Positions 27,413 to 36,519 of a stretch of 64,000 nt of DNA are shown here, piece after piece; the stretch's first letter is position 1; each line of letters opens with the position of its first letter. The position numbers and the translations under genes were made by a program. Under the pieces are notes generated by a model. That model did no database searches. It had not been told where the DNA came from and worked only from the letters and a program-made list of their open reading frames with translations. The DNA is from Clostridiales bacterium UBA2432 (lineage in GTDB: Bacteria > Bacillota > Clostridia > Lachnospirales > Vallitaleaceae), in NCBI GenBank assembly GCA_002342805.1, contig DDQW01000067.1:9973-73972 (forward strand). Reading direction: 5' to 3'.

Positions 27413-28831
27413 TTAATCCACTTCTTGTACTTTCATGAGATTCGTTTTTCCTGTGATACCAAGAGGAACACCGGCAGTGATGACAACAAGGTCACCAGAT
27501 TTAACGAGTCCTAGACTCTTTGTTTTTTCAACGGACTTATAGAATAAAATATCCGATGAAGTTTGCTGTTCCATGATAAGTGGAAGCACTCCCCAATTCA
27601 ACATCAACTGTCGTTGAACTTTTGGATTAGAGGTTGTTGCAATAATTGGAACATTCGGACGATACATACTGATGAGTTTTGCGGTGCTTCCTGAGTAAGT
27701 AGGGCAGATAATTGCTTTGGCATTTAGCTGCATGGCTGTTGAACAGGAAGCGTGACTCACAGAATTTGTAACTGACTTCTCACGGCGATTGACAATTTTT
27801 GTAAATAAGTTTCGATAGTCCATAGTCGTTTCAGCAACCTCTGCAATACGTCGCATAGATCGAACGGATTCAATAGGGTATTTTCCGGCAGCTGATTCAC
27901 CGGAGAGCATAATTGCATCGGTTCCGTCTAAGATTGCATTGGCGACGTCAGAGACTTCGGCACGTGTGGGACGTGGATTCTTCTGCATGGAGTCCAACAT
28001 TTGTGTTGCAATGATTACCGGAATATCAGCTTCATTACACTTTTTAACGATAAGTTTTTGAATGTGAGGTATGGCTTCAGGTGGTGTCTCGACACCAAGA
28101 TCTCCACGAGCAACCATAATTCCGTCAGACACTTCAATAATGGCATCAATATTGTCAATACCTTCTTGAGACTCGATTTTTGAGACAATCTTAACGCTTT
28201 GGCCTCCATTTTTGTCGAGATGGTCACGGATGACTTGAACATCTGCCCCTGTTCGAACAAAAGATGCGGCAACAAAATCAATATCGTTTTCAATACCGAA
28301 AATAAGGTCAGCTTCATCAGCGGCAGTCAGTGCAGGAAGATTTAGATGCATGTTAGGAATATTGACACCTTTACGGTTTTTTACAATACCTCCATTCTTG
28401 ACAATGCAGATTACATCTTCACCATCAATCTCGACAACTTCCAGTTCGATCAAACCATCATCAATGAGGATGGTGCCACCAACTTGAACATCTTCATGAA
28501 GCGTTGGATAGGTTACGCAAAATCTTTCTGCTGTTCCTTCACAATCACCATACGAGATACGTATTTTTTTACCGGAAAGTAGTTCCACAGAACCTCCCAC
28601 AAATTTTTTCGTCCGGATTTCAGGACCACGTGTGTCCATAAGTATAGCAACAGGAATACTGAGTTCCTCACGCACTTCGTTAATCATACTGATTATTTTT
28701 TTATAATACTCTTGATTACCATGAGATAAATTGAGTCGAGCAACACTAAGGCCACTCTTAACGAGCTGTGTAAAGGTTTCTTTTGTATCACTTGCGGGGC
28801 CAATTGTACATATAATCTTTGTTTTATTCAT
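27413..28831 (-). CDS. pyk: Pyruvate kinase
   Basis: 472 residues, the short form without the C-terminal PEP-utiliser-like domain found in Bacillus. Landmarks: KIICTIGPAS at the N-terminus, SHGNQEYY, MDTRGPEIRT, the active-site lysine motif VSKIESQEG, MVARGDLGVE and the Mg/K site. It makes pyruvate and ATP from PEP and ADP in glycolysis, feeding the ferredoxin oxidoreductase upstream in this window. GAGGAGG precedes the start. Confidence 0.97.
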   Translation of the reverse strand: MNKTKIICTIGPASDTKETFTQLVKSGLSVARLNLSHGNQEYYKKIISMINEVREELSIPVAILMDTRGPEIRTKKFVGGSVELLSGKKIRISYGDCEGTAERFCVTYPTLHEDVQVGGTILIDDGLIELEVVEIDGEDVICIVKNGGIVKNRKGVNIPNMHLNLPALTAADEADLIFGIENDIDFVAASFVRTGADVQVIRDHLDKNGGQSVKIVSKIESQEGIDNIDAIIEVSDGIMVARGDLGVETPPEAIPHIQKLIVKKCNEADIPVIIATQMLDSMQKNPRPTRAEVSDVANAILDGTDAIMLSGESAAGKYPIESVRSMRRIAEVAETTMDYRNLFTKIVNRREKSVTNSVSHASCSTAMQLNAKAIICPTYSGSTAKLISMYRPNVPIIATTSNPKVQRQLMLNWGVLPLIMEQQTSSDILFYKSVEKTKSLGLVKSGDLVVITAGVPLGITGKTNLMKVQEVD

Positions 28832-28863
28832 CTTAACCTCCTCTGATTTATGAATTCACTTCT

Positions 28864-28872
28864 ATTATACCA
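28864..28872 (-). promoter_or_regulatory. Extended -10 of the pyk promoter
   Basis: Minus strand TGG-TATAAT (TATAAT at 28864-28869); no strong -35. Divergent to addA, which starts about 100 bp away. Confidence 0.5.
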
Positions 28873-28972
28873 AACTATTACATAAAACTGTATATGGAAT
28901 TTCCGACAAACTTGTACTACAATAAGAGAAGGTGGAAGAATAATAGCACAAAAGAGGAGATAGGTAAGCGCT

Positions 28973-31900
28973 ATGGCATTTAAATATACAAAGGAACAAA
29001 AAAAGATTATTGAGGATACGGGACGAAGTCTTTTGGTCTCTGCAGCGGCGGGGTCCGGAAAAACGGCAGTCCTTGTCGAACGCATTATTCATAAAATTAC
29101 CAATCCTGATGATCCTATATCCGTCGATCAACTTTTAATTGTGACATTTACTCATGCAGCAGCTGCAGAGATGCGTGAACGTATTAGTTTGGCTATTGAG
29201 TCTGCGATTGAAGAGACAAGAGATGAGCAAATGATGCAACATTTGGTAAAGCAACTGACCATGATGGCTTCAGCCAATATCATGACTTTGCATAGCTTTT
29301 GTTTGCAAATCCTAAAAAACTATTATTATCTTTTGGAGCTAGACCCGAATTTCCGTATCGGAAATGAAACGGAACTTGCTTTAATGAAAGAAGAGATACT
29401 CGATGATTTATTAGAAGAAGCATATGAAGAAGGTACTCCGGCATTTATACGTGTGATTGAAGCTTATGCTTATGGTAATGATGATCAGAAAATTCGAGAT
29501 TTAATATTAAATATCCAACGGTTTTCCAAGAGCCATCCGCAACCAAACACTTGGTTAGAAGACTCTGTTCATAAACTGAATATTAAAACTGTAGAAGAAC
29601 TTTATGCAACAGATTATTTTCAGATTCTTCAAGAATATGTTCTTGAAAATCTTGCAATTGTCCAAATAATGCTTGCGGAGATTCATGAATTAATGGCTCT
29701 TGAAGGTGGGCCGGATAAATATAAAGATACAGTGAGTGATCTTGAACATCTATTGTCAAGTTATCTGACAGCACTCGAACAAAAAGATATGGATGGCTTA
29801 AAGGCGGCAAATCGGAGCTTGACAATAGCCCCATTAAGTCGAAAATCAAAAGGCTATGATAAGGAGTTAGCGGAAGAAGCCAAAGGACTCATCAATCAAG
29901 TCAAGGAGATTCTTGCATCGGTAGATATTCTATGTTTTGACGAAGAGATTAGTTTAAAAGAGGCTAAGGTTATTGCGGGGGATATTCAAGAACTAGTGCG
30001 ATTAACACAAGGGTTTGACCAACGATTCTCCGAAGAAAAATACGATAAGGGGCTCATCGACTTTAATGATATCGAACATTTTGCTTTAGCATTATTATAT
30101 GATGAAGATAGTGTTTCAGAGATTGGAAGACGCTATAAAGAAGCTTTTCAGGAAGTTCTTGTGGATGAGTATCAGGATATCAATGAAGTCCAAGAAGCAG
30201 TGATACAAGCAGTCTCTAAGCAAGAGGAGACAAAGAATCTATTCATGGTGGGAGATGTTAAACAGAGTATTTATAAATTTCGATTGGCTCGGCCGGAGAT
30301 TTTTAGTGGCAAGTATCGTCGATTTTTCTATGATGGTGATGAAGTCGACGAGATAAAAATCGATTTGTCTAAGAATTTTCGAAGTCGACAAGAAGTACTT
30401 GCTTTTTCTAATTATATTTTTGAGGGTATTATGAGTGAAAGTATCGGTGATGTTAATTACGATGAAAAGACCCGACTTAACTACGGTTCGATTAACTTTT
30501 CAGCCCCTGTCACACATGACTACCAACCAGAAATTATGCTTATTGAAGATCCTAAGGAAGGGGAGTCCAAAGCGACGATACAGGCAGAACTTGTAGCCAA
30601 TATAATTAAAGAAATTGTAGAGGAAGGGACCTTATCCGTGGTGGATAAGACAGGAGAATTGCGCAGGCCAAGGTATAAGGATATCTGCATCCTCATGCGA
30701 AGTCCCTCAAAATCCATTGATGATATCAAAGATATATTTGACCAGAAGGGTATTGCCTACGCAACCGATGTATCCACGGGTTATTTTGAAGCCATCGAAG
30801 TCCAAGTTGTATTAAATTTGTTAATGATCTTAGATAATCCAATACAAGACATTCCCTTAGTTTCAGTCCTACGGGCCCCTTTTGTCGGGTTCAATGAACA
30901 AGAGCTTTTAGACATAAAAAAAGGCGATAAAGACGCAAGTTATTATGAGGCACTTGTGTCATATCAAGAAAATCATATAGAAGAAGATACTAAGGAGCGA
31001 CCGGAACTGATGAAAAAGGTTGCCGTTTTCTTGAACCTATATAGGCGTTTAAAGGCTGAATCCAAATATCTTGAACTTCATGAGCTCATCAATCATATCT
31101 ATTTAGAGACTGGATACAGAAATATTGTGCGTTTTATGGATAATGGTAATCAACGTATGCAGAATCTAGATTACCTATTACAGCAAAGTGAAGTTTTTGA
31201 AAGTTCTAGTTATAAAGGCGTTTTTAACTTCGTGCGCTACATTGAACATATGAAAAAGTATAAAGTCGATTCGCCGGAACCTAATTATGCAGTGGATGAT
31301 GACAATAGCGTAACCATGATGAGTATCCATAAAAGCAAAGGCTTGGAATTTCCCATTGTCTTTATCTTAGATCTTCAAAAACAGTTTAATGAAATGGATC
31401 TTCGCGAATCCCTACTTTTGCATCAAGACCTGGGAATGGCCAGTGATTATATTGATATTGAGGCACGAACTAAGAAAAAGAGCGTCTTTACGGAAGCCAT
31501 GCGAATAAAGGCAAAGAATGAACTAATATCTGAAGAACTACGCATTTTATATGTTGGACTGACACGTGCCAAGGAAAAGCTGTATTTAATCGGTACGACA
31601 CCGGATTATGAGAAAACAATCCAAGGAGCGATGGAGAAATATCATAGATATTTTAACAGTGTTATTCCTCCGGTGCTGGTACAAAAAGCCCGGAGTTATA
31701 TGGACTTAGTTTTAATGCGATGCGTAGCTCAAGGCAGTAATTTGTATAAGCTAAAAAAAGTTGAATATTCAGAGATTATCGAGCAGGAGACTTTTTATCA
31801 GTTAAGTCAAGAAGAAGAAAAGTCTGAGTTGAAAGATTTGTTATTACAAAGTACTCAAAAAGAAGACCAGTGGGCAGATGAGATTGAGCGTTATGAAAAA

Positions 31901-32581
31901 GCGGTCTATAAACCCTACGCTTACCAAGCATCAACCAAAAAATATCTCTCCATGTCAGTATCTGAAATCAAACGTAAGCATCAAGCCATTCAAATGGAAG
32001 AAGACCAATGGGCCCATGAACAACTGATTAAATTGGCAGAAGAACCGATTCCTGAGTTTATGCAAGAAAGTGACACTAGCAAACAACAAGGAGCTAGGTA
32101 CGGTACGTTGATTCACTTGGTCTTGTCGAAGCTAGATTTTAGCCGAGCCTGGACGAAGACAGAGCTAGAAGCTTTTGTAAAAGAGATGGTGGATAAGAAA
32201 ATCATTACACCTAATGACGGAAAGCGCATTTCAATACCCGCCTTGGAACAATTTGTCACTTCCTCAATTTATCAACGCATATTGGCTATCGATGCTACAG
32301 ATATCCATCGAGAGCAACCTTTTGTGCTGCAGATTAATGATGAAGGTGACTTGCGTATGATTCAAGGTGTCATTGATCTCTACTTCGTGGAGGGCGACGA
32401 GCTGGTTCTTGTTGACTACAAAACAGATTATCTACAAGGTCAAGATGCATCCACGCTCATAGAACGGTATGGACTACAACTTGGTTATTATAAACAAGCA
32501 CTCGAACGAATTACTGGAAACCCCGTGAAAGAAACCATTATTTATAGTTTTTCAATAAACAAATCTATATTAATCGAATAA
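28973..32581 (+). CDS. addA: ATP-dependent helicase/nuclease subunit A (AddA)
   Basis: 1202 residues, normal for AddA. UvrD/Rep-type helicase motifs: Walker A SAAAGSGKTAVL near residue 23, motif II VDEYQDI near 395, GDVKQSIYKFRLARP, MSIHKSKGLEFP and YVGLTRAKEKL. The C-terminal nuclease domain has GTLIHLVL and LVDYKTD near residue 1145. It works with AddB (13500-16862). Start behind AGAGGAGATAG. Not adjacent to addB, which is unusual for Firmicutes. Confidence 0.96.
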   Translation: MAFKYTKEQKKIIEDTGRSLLVSAAAGSGKTAVLVERIIHKITNPDDPISVDQLLIVTFTHAAAAEMRERISLAIESAIEETRDEQMMQHLVKQLTMMASANIMTLHSFCLQILKNYYYLLELDPNFRIGNETELALMKEEILDDLLEEAYEEGTPAFIRVIEAYAYGNDDQKIRDLILNIQRFSKSHPQPNTWLEDSVHKLNIKTVEELYATDYFQILQEYVLENLAIVQIMLAEIHELMALEGGPDKYKDTVSDLEHLLSSYLTALEQKDMDGLKAANRSLTIAPLSRKSKGYDKELAEEAKGLINQVKEILASVDILCFDEEISLKEAKVIAGDIQELVRLTQGFDQRFSEEKYDKGLIDFNDIEHFALALLYDEDSVSEIGRRYKEAFQEVLVDEYQDINEVQEAVIQAVSKQEETKNLFMVGDVKQSIYKFRLARPEIFSGKYRRFFYDGDEVDEIKIDLSKNFRSRQEVLAFSNYIFEGIMSESIGDVNYDEKTRLNYGSINFSAPVTHDYQPEIMLIEDPKEGESKATIQAELVANIIKEIVEEGTLSVVDKTGELRRPRYKDICILMRSPSKSIDDIKDIFDQKGIAYATDVSTGYFEAIEVQVVLNLLMILDNPIQDIPLVSVLRAPFVGFNEQELLDIKKGDKDASYYEALVSYQENHIEEDTKERPELMKKVAVFLNLYRRLKAESKYLELHELINHIYLETGYRNIVRFMDNGNQRMQNLDYLLQQSEVFESSSYKGVFNFVRYIEHMKKYKVDSPEPNYAVDDDNSVTMMSIHKSKGLEFPIVFILDLQKQFNEMDLRESLLLHQDLGMASDYIDIEARTKKKSVFTEAMRIKAKNELISEELRILYVGLTRAKEKLYLIGTTPDYEKTIQGAMEKYHRYFNSVIPPVLVQKARSYMDLVLMRCVAQGSNLYKLKKVEYSEIIEQETFYQLSQEEEKSELKDLLLQSTQKEDQWADEIERYEKAVYKPYAYQASTKKYLSMSVSEIKRKHQAIQMEEDQWAHEQLIKLAEEPIPEFMQESDTSKQQGARYGTLIHLVLSKLDFSRAWTKTELEAFVKEMVDKKIITPNDGKRISIPALEQFVTSSIYQRILAIDATDIHREQPFVLQINDEGDLRMIQGVIDLYFVEGDELVLVDYKTDYLQGQDASTLIERYGLQLGYYKQALERITGNPVKETIIYSFSINKSILIE

Positions 32582-32649
32582 AGGCGTAAAGAAAGATCTG
32601 TTACGCTACGAAAAGGAGGGAAGTCGAAGTCATAGGACGCGACGCAAAA

Positions 32650-33807
32650 ATGCCGATTACAATTAGCCAATTATGTAAATATGCAAAAGAAGATTATGGC
32701 GTGGAACTCATCTGTGGAGAAAAGAATATGAGTAATTTGGTTGAATGGGTCCATATGCTTGAAGATCCGGAAACAGCAAACTTTCTGCATGGGCGTGAGT
32801 TGATTTTTTCGACAGGAATCGGACATTCCGATACATCCTGGTTCGTCGCTTTTGCCAAAGGATTGATGGAGAACAATGCGAGTGGATTGGTCCTGAATAT
32901 TGGACCTTATATTCAAGAAGTCCCCAAAGAACTTATTGATTACTGTCAAGAACATCAATTTCCATTGATGTCTGTGCCATGGAAAACCCGGATTGTTGAC
33001 ATAACCAATGAGTTTTGTCACCGAATTATTGAAGCGGAAGAAGCCGAAACCACGGTCTCAGAAGCATTTAGAGAACTTATTATCTCGCCGGATAAAATAC
33101 CGGAGCTTCGTCCTATTCTTGAAAAAAAATCCTTTAATTTAAATGCAGAATTTTGTGTAATGACGATTGCTCTGCAAGTAAATAAAGCAGAAGACTTTAT
33201 GTATTTTGAAAAACAAGTCCGTCTGCATTTAACAAAAGCACTTTACAAATTAAGCGATCGCTTTAATATTTTTTCGGAAAATAAATCCTTAGTTGTCATC
33301 TTGCAGGATTTTCCGGAGCACTTTATTTTGCAAGTATTTGACCGAATCAAAGAGATAGTCACAACGACGAATCGAACCAACCATATTCACGGAGGAATTA
33401 GTGGCAATGACTATGGCGTTCTCTCTTTGCCTCGAAGCCATAAGCGAGCCCAAGCCGTTATGCGTATTGCAAAAAAGCAATCTAAAGATATAATGACTTA
33501 CAATGAAAGTGGTATATATCAGTTACTGATTGAGGTCGATGATATGAAGGTCCTAAAAAAAATTTATGATAAGTCTCTCGGCCAGATTGTTGACTATGAT
33601 TTAAAGAATGAAACCGATCTACTCACAATACTAAAACTATATCTGGACTATAATCATAGTGTTGAGCGGGTGGCTAAGGAAACCTATGTGCATCGTAATA
33701 CAGTGAATTATAAGATAAAGAAGATTAAAGAGATACTAGGGTGTGAATTGACCTATGAAGATGGAGTAGGCCTTTTATTGGCTTATCACATTAATGAATT
33801 TATATAG
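32650..33807 (+). CDS. PucR-family transcriptional regulator
   Basis: 385 residues. Residues ~5-125 form the PucR N-terminal domain (VEWVHMLEDPETANFLHGRELIFSTG), the middle is a GGDEF-like region, and residues ~320-385 carry the PucR C-terminal HTH (HSVERVAKETYVHRNTVNYKIKKI). PucR proteins control purine or related nitrogen catabolism, often as activators. It stands just ahead of the pyrimidine-degradation operon and most likely controls it. Start uncertain: the good AAGGAGGG site (32613-32620) is 30 bases from this ATG, and no ATG/GTG/TTG lies between in frame. Confidence 0.88.
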   Translation: MPITISQLCKYAKEDYGVELICGEKNMSNLVEWVHMLEDPETANFLHGRELIFSTGIGHSDTSWFVAFAKGLMENNASGLVLNIGPYIQEVPKELIDYCQEHQFPLMSVPWKTRIVDITNEFCHRIIEAEEAETTVSEAFRELIISPDKIPELRPILEKKSFNLNAEFCVMTIALQVNKAEDFMYFEKQVRLHLTKALYKLSDRFNIFSENKSLVVILQDFPEHFILQVFDRIKEIVTTTNRTNHIHGGISGNDYGVLSLPRSHKRAQAVMRIAKKQSKDIMTYNESGIYQLLIEVDDMKVLKKIYDKSLGQIVDYDLKNETDLLTILKLYLDYNHSVERVAKETYVHRNTVNYKIKKIKEILGCELTYEDGVGLLLAYHINEFI

Positions 33808-33810
33808 TTA

Positions 33811-33847
33811 TTGTGCTTGCGCACAAAAATGTTTGTGCTCATTGTGC
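33811..33847 (+). promoter_or_regulatory. TTGTGC repeat cluster, putative PucR operator
   Basis: TTGTGC occurs at 33811, 33833 and 33842; with GCACAA at 33821 the first forms an inverted repeat (TTGTGC-TTGC-GCACAA). The first and third copies are 31 bp apart, about three helical turns, and the last abuts the -35. This is where an activator would bind. Confidence 0.5.
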
Positions 33848-33875
33848 TTGAAAGCCTCCTACTTTGTGGTAAGAT
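33848..33875 (+). promoter_or_regulatory. Promoter of the pyrimidine-degradation operon
   Basis: -35 TTGAAA (33848-33853), 16-bp spacer, extended -10 TGG-TAAGAT (33870-33875). Transcription would begin near 33882, ahead of the terminator at 33936. Confidence 0.6.
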
Positions 33876-33935
33876 ATTATTTATCAATTCGAACCGAATT
33901 ATTCAATGAAGAATAAGGTAATTGAATGATGGCGA

Positions 33936-33967
33936 AGAGGCCTGTTAGAGATAACAGGCCTCTTTTT
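33936..33967 (+). terminator. Intrinsic terminator in the operon leader
   Basis: 12-bp stem (33936-33947 with 33952-33963) closed by a GAGA tetraloop and followed by T5. It lies between the promoter and the first gene at 34022, so it either attenuates the operon or ends the PucR transcript. Two small hairpins precede it (33886-33900 and 33901-33927). Confidence 0.85.
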
Positions 33968-34021
33968 GTATATTTTTTTATGTATTGAGCAAAAAAACTA
34001 TTATTGAAGAGGTGAACGGCA

Positions 34022-35359
34022 ATGGAAAAATTAGTCAACCCAAAAGATATTGTGGAAAAATCAAAAAAATACAACTTACATTCATGGTCAGCACAAAGAC
34101 ATCTCAACCCAAAAGTAATGATGCGAGCAGAAGGAATTTTTTTCTGGGATGAAAATGGCAAACAAAGCTATGATATGTCGTCTCAACTTGTAAATATGAA
34201 TATAGGTCACGGTAATAAAAAAGTGATTAAAGCCATTCAAGAACAAGTAGCTAAACTTCCATATGCTGCCCCGGGGTTTGCAACAGATGTTAAATCCCAA
34301 TTGGCAGAAATGGTGATTGATATTGCTCCCGATAATATGGGAAAGGTCTTCTTCACTTTAGGGGGATCTGAAGCCAATGAAAACGCTATTAAAATAGCAA
34401 AGATGTACACAGGTCGGCATAAAATATTTTCACGGTATCGATCATATCATGGATCAACTTATGGATCGGCAAATTTAACCGGTGAACCCAGACGATATGC
34501 ATCGGAACCCGGCATCCCCGGATTTATTAAATTTTTTGATCCATATACTTACCAGACACCCATTCAATTTAGCAGCGAGGAAGAAGCTTCAAAATTTTTT
34601 GTTGACCGCTTAAGAGAACAGGTCATATATGAAGGCCGTGATCAGGTTGCAGCTATTGTTTTAGAAACGATTACAGGAAGTAATGGCGTGATTATCCCTC
34701 CAAAAGGATATATGCAAGGTGTTCGTCAAATCTGTGATGACTATGGAATTATGATGGTTTGTGACGAAGTTATGGCCGGATGGGGAAGAACAGGTGAATG
34801 GTTTGCAATCAATAATTACAATGTTAAACCGGATATCATTACCTTTGCCAAAGGAATCACCTGTGGATATGCACCCTTAGGTGGGACCATTGTCAGTAAA
34901 GAAATAGCCGAGCATTTTGATGATAATGTACTTTATTGTGGACTAACTTATTCAGGACATCCACTTGGATGTGCAGCAGGGATAGCGACGATAGAGGTAT
35001 ATAAAGAATTAAATCTTATAGAAAAAGCAAAAGACCAGGGAAAAATTCTTGGCGAGCTCTTAGAGGATTTAAAAGAGAAACATCCATCTGTTGGGGATGT
35101 TCGATATATCGGTTTATTTTCAGCGATTGAACTGGTGAAAAATCGTGAAACCCATGAACCCCTTGTACCATATGGAATGGATCTGGAAAAATTAATGCCT
35201 AAAATCTTAGGAATGTTAAAAGAGGGTGGATTCAATACATATTCTCACGAAAACTGTATCATTATCGCACCACCTTTAATTATTACGGAAGAACAATTAA
35301 AAGAAGCTATGAAAATTATGGATGGTGTATTAGATGAAGTGGATATAATGATTCGTTAA
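34022..35359 (+). CDS. Class III aminotransferase (probable beta-alanine aminotransferase)
   Basis: 445 residues, PLP-dependent fold I, ornithine/omega-amino-acid group. Key parts: GGSEANENAIKIA, YRSYHGSTYG, VCDEVMAGWGRTGEW with the PLP-binding Asp, and the Schiff-base Lys in FAKGITCGYAPLGG. Nearest remembered relatives act on beta-alanine, taurine or other omega-amino acids with pyruvate or 2-oxoglutarate. In this operon the obvious substrate is beta-alanine from uracil (or 3-aminoisobutyrate from thymine), giving malonate semialdehyde, the role called PydD in the extended reductive pathway. First gene after the leader; GAGGTGA upstream. Confidence 0.85.
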   Translation: MEKLVNPKDIVEKSKKYNLHSWSAQRHLNPKVMMRAEGIFFWDENGKQSYDMSSQLVNMNIGHGNKKVIKAIQEQVAKLPYAAPGFATDVKSQLAEMVIDIAPDNMGKVFFTLGGSEANENAIKIAKMYTGRHKIFSRYRSYHGSTYGSANLTGEPRRYASEPGIPGFIKFFDPYTYQTPIQFSSEEEASKFFVDRLREQVIYEGRDQVAAIVLETITGSNGVIIPPKGYMQGVRQICDDYGIMMVCDEVMAGWGRTGEWFAINNYNVKPDIITFAKGITCGYAPLGGTIVSKEIAEHFDDNVLYCGLTYSGHPLGCAAGIATIEVYKELNLIEKAKDQGKILGELLEDLKEKHPSVGDVRYIGLFSAIELVKNRETHEPLVPYGMDLEKLMPKILGMLKEGGFNTYSHENCIIIAPPLIITEEQLKEAMKIMDGVLDEVDIMIR

Positions 35360-35373
35360 TTTAGGAGGAAGAT

Positions 35374-36495
35374 ATGTCATATAAATATTATATGCCGACA
35401 AAGATAGTATTTGGGCAAGATTGTATACAAGAATATAGCGGACTCTTTTCAGCATACGGAAAAAAAGCCATGATTGTTTCCGGAAAACATTCTTCAAAAA
35501 CAAATGGTTCACAAGAAGATGTTACTCGCGCCTTAGAAAAACAAAATATTGAATACATTATATTTGACAAAGTGATGAGTCATCCTACCACAAATTGCTG
35601 CTATGACGGAGCGAAAATAGCAAAAGAAGTGGGTATTGATTTTATAGTAGCTATTGGCGGCGGGTCACCAATGGATGCAGCTAAAGCAATTGCTTTATTA
35701 GCAAAACAAGAGATATCTCAAAAACAATTACTTCAAGGAGAATTTGAACATAGAGCGCTTCCCGTCATTGCCGTTCCTACAACAGCAGGAACAGGATCAG
35801 AGGTGACACAGTATGCCATATTGACTAATGATCTTATCGAAAGTAAGACCGGTGTGGCAAGTGAAGTGATTTTTCCTAAAATAGCATTTGTGGATCCAAA
35901 ATATATGCGAGATCTATCTGTTGAAATAACAATTAACACAGCTATTGATGCCTTATCCCACGCTATTGAAGGCATATTAAGTGTTCGTTCAAGTGTGCTA
36001 TCCGATACATTGGCCCAAGAAAGTATTGAACTTTTCTCAAGATGTATTCAAAGCTTAGGAGAAGCAAAAGCAAGGAATTCAATCGGAGTATTTAATGATA
36101 CGATTCGAGATATGCTTGCAAAGTGTTCCACATTAGCAGGAATGGTCATCGCACAAACGGGTACAACCGTCGTCCATGCAATGGGATATTCATTAACCTA
36201 TTTTAAAGCAATTGATCATGGTCGAGCAAATGGGCTGCTCTTAGCGCAATACCTTGAACTAGTCAATGAAAAAGAACCGGAATTAGTCGATAAGATTCTT
36301 CATCCGATGGGATTAAAAACCATTCAAGCTTTTAGAGAACTCATGAATACATTACTGGGAGAACCTGAAACAGTAACCATAGAAGAAATAGAACGATTTA
36401 GTGAAAAGGCAGTAAATACAGGAAATATGAATAATTGCCGTGTAAGACCAACACAAGAAGAGGTTGTAAATATGTTTAAAGTAACATTTAAATAA
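35374..36495 (+). CDS. Iron-containing alcohol dehydrogenase (probable malonate semialdehyde reductase)
   Basis: 373 residues of the group III Fe-ADH family. NAD(P) motif GGGSPMDAAKA, PTTAGTGSEVTQYA, and metal ligands in INTAIDALSHAIEG (Asp, His), VVHAMGYSL and AIDHGRANG (His). It would reduce the semialdehyde produced by the preceding aminotransferase to 3-hydroxypropionate, a route described as PydE in bacterial pyrimidine breakdown. The specific substrate is inferred from gene order. Confidence 0.85.
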   Translation: MSYKYYMPTKIVFGQDCIQEYSGLFSAYGKKAMIVSGKHSSKTNGSQEDVTRALEKQNIEYIIFDKVMSHPTTNCCYDGAKIAKEVGIDFIVAIGGGSPMDAAKAIALLAKQEISQKQLLQGEFEHRALPVIAVPTTAGTGSEVTQYAILTNDLIESKTGVASEVIFPKIAFVDPKYMRDLSVEITINTAIDALSHAIEGILSVRSSVLSDTLAQESIELFSRCIQSLGEAKARNSIGVFNDTIRDMLAKCSTLAGMVIAQTGTTVVHAMGYSLTYFKAIDHGRANGLLLAQYLELVNEKEPELVDKILHPMGLKTIQAFRELMNTLLGEPETVTIEEIERFSEKAVNTGNMNNCRVRPTQEEVVNMFKVTFK

Positions 36496-36519
36496 AATAA
36501 TTAAACCAGGAGGGTTACC

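Noticed and set aside
33882..33967. Riboswitch in the pyrimidine operon leader
   Set aside because: The leader is short and no conserved aptamer core (purine, SAM, TPP, THF, guanidine) is visible; only a terminator with two small hairpins.
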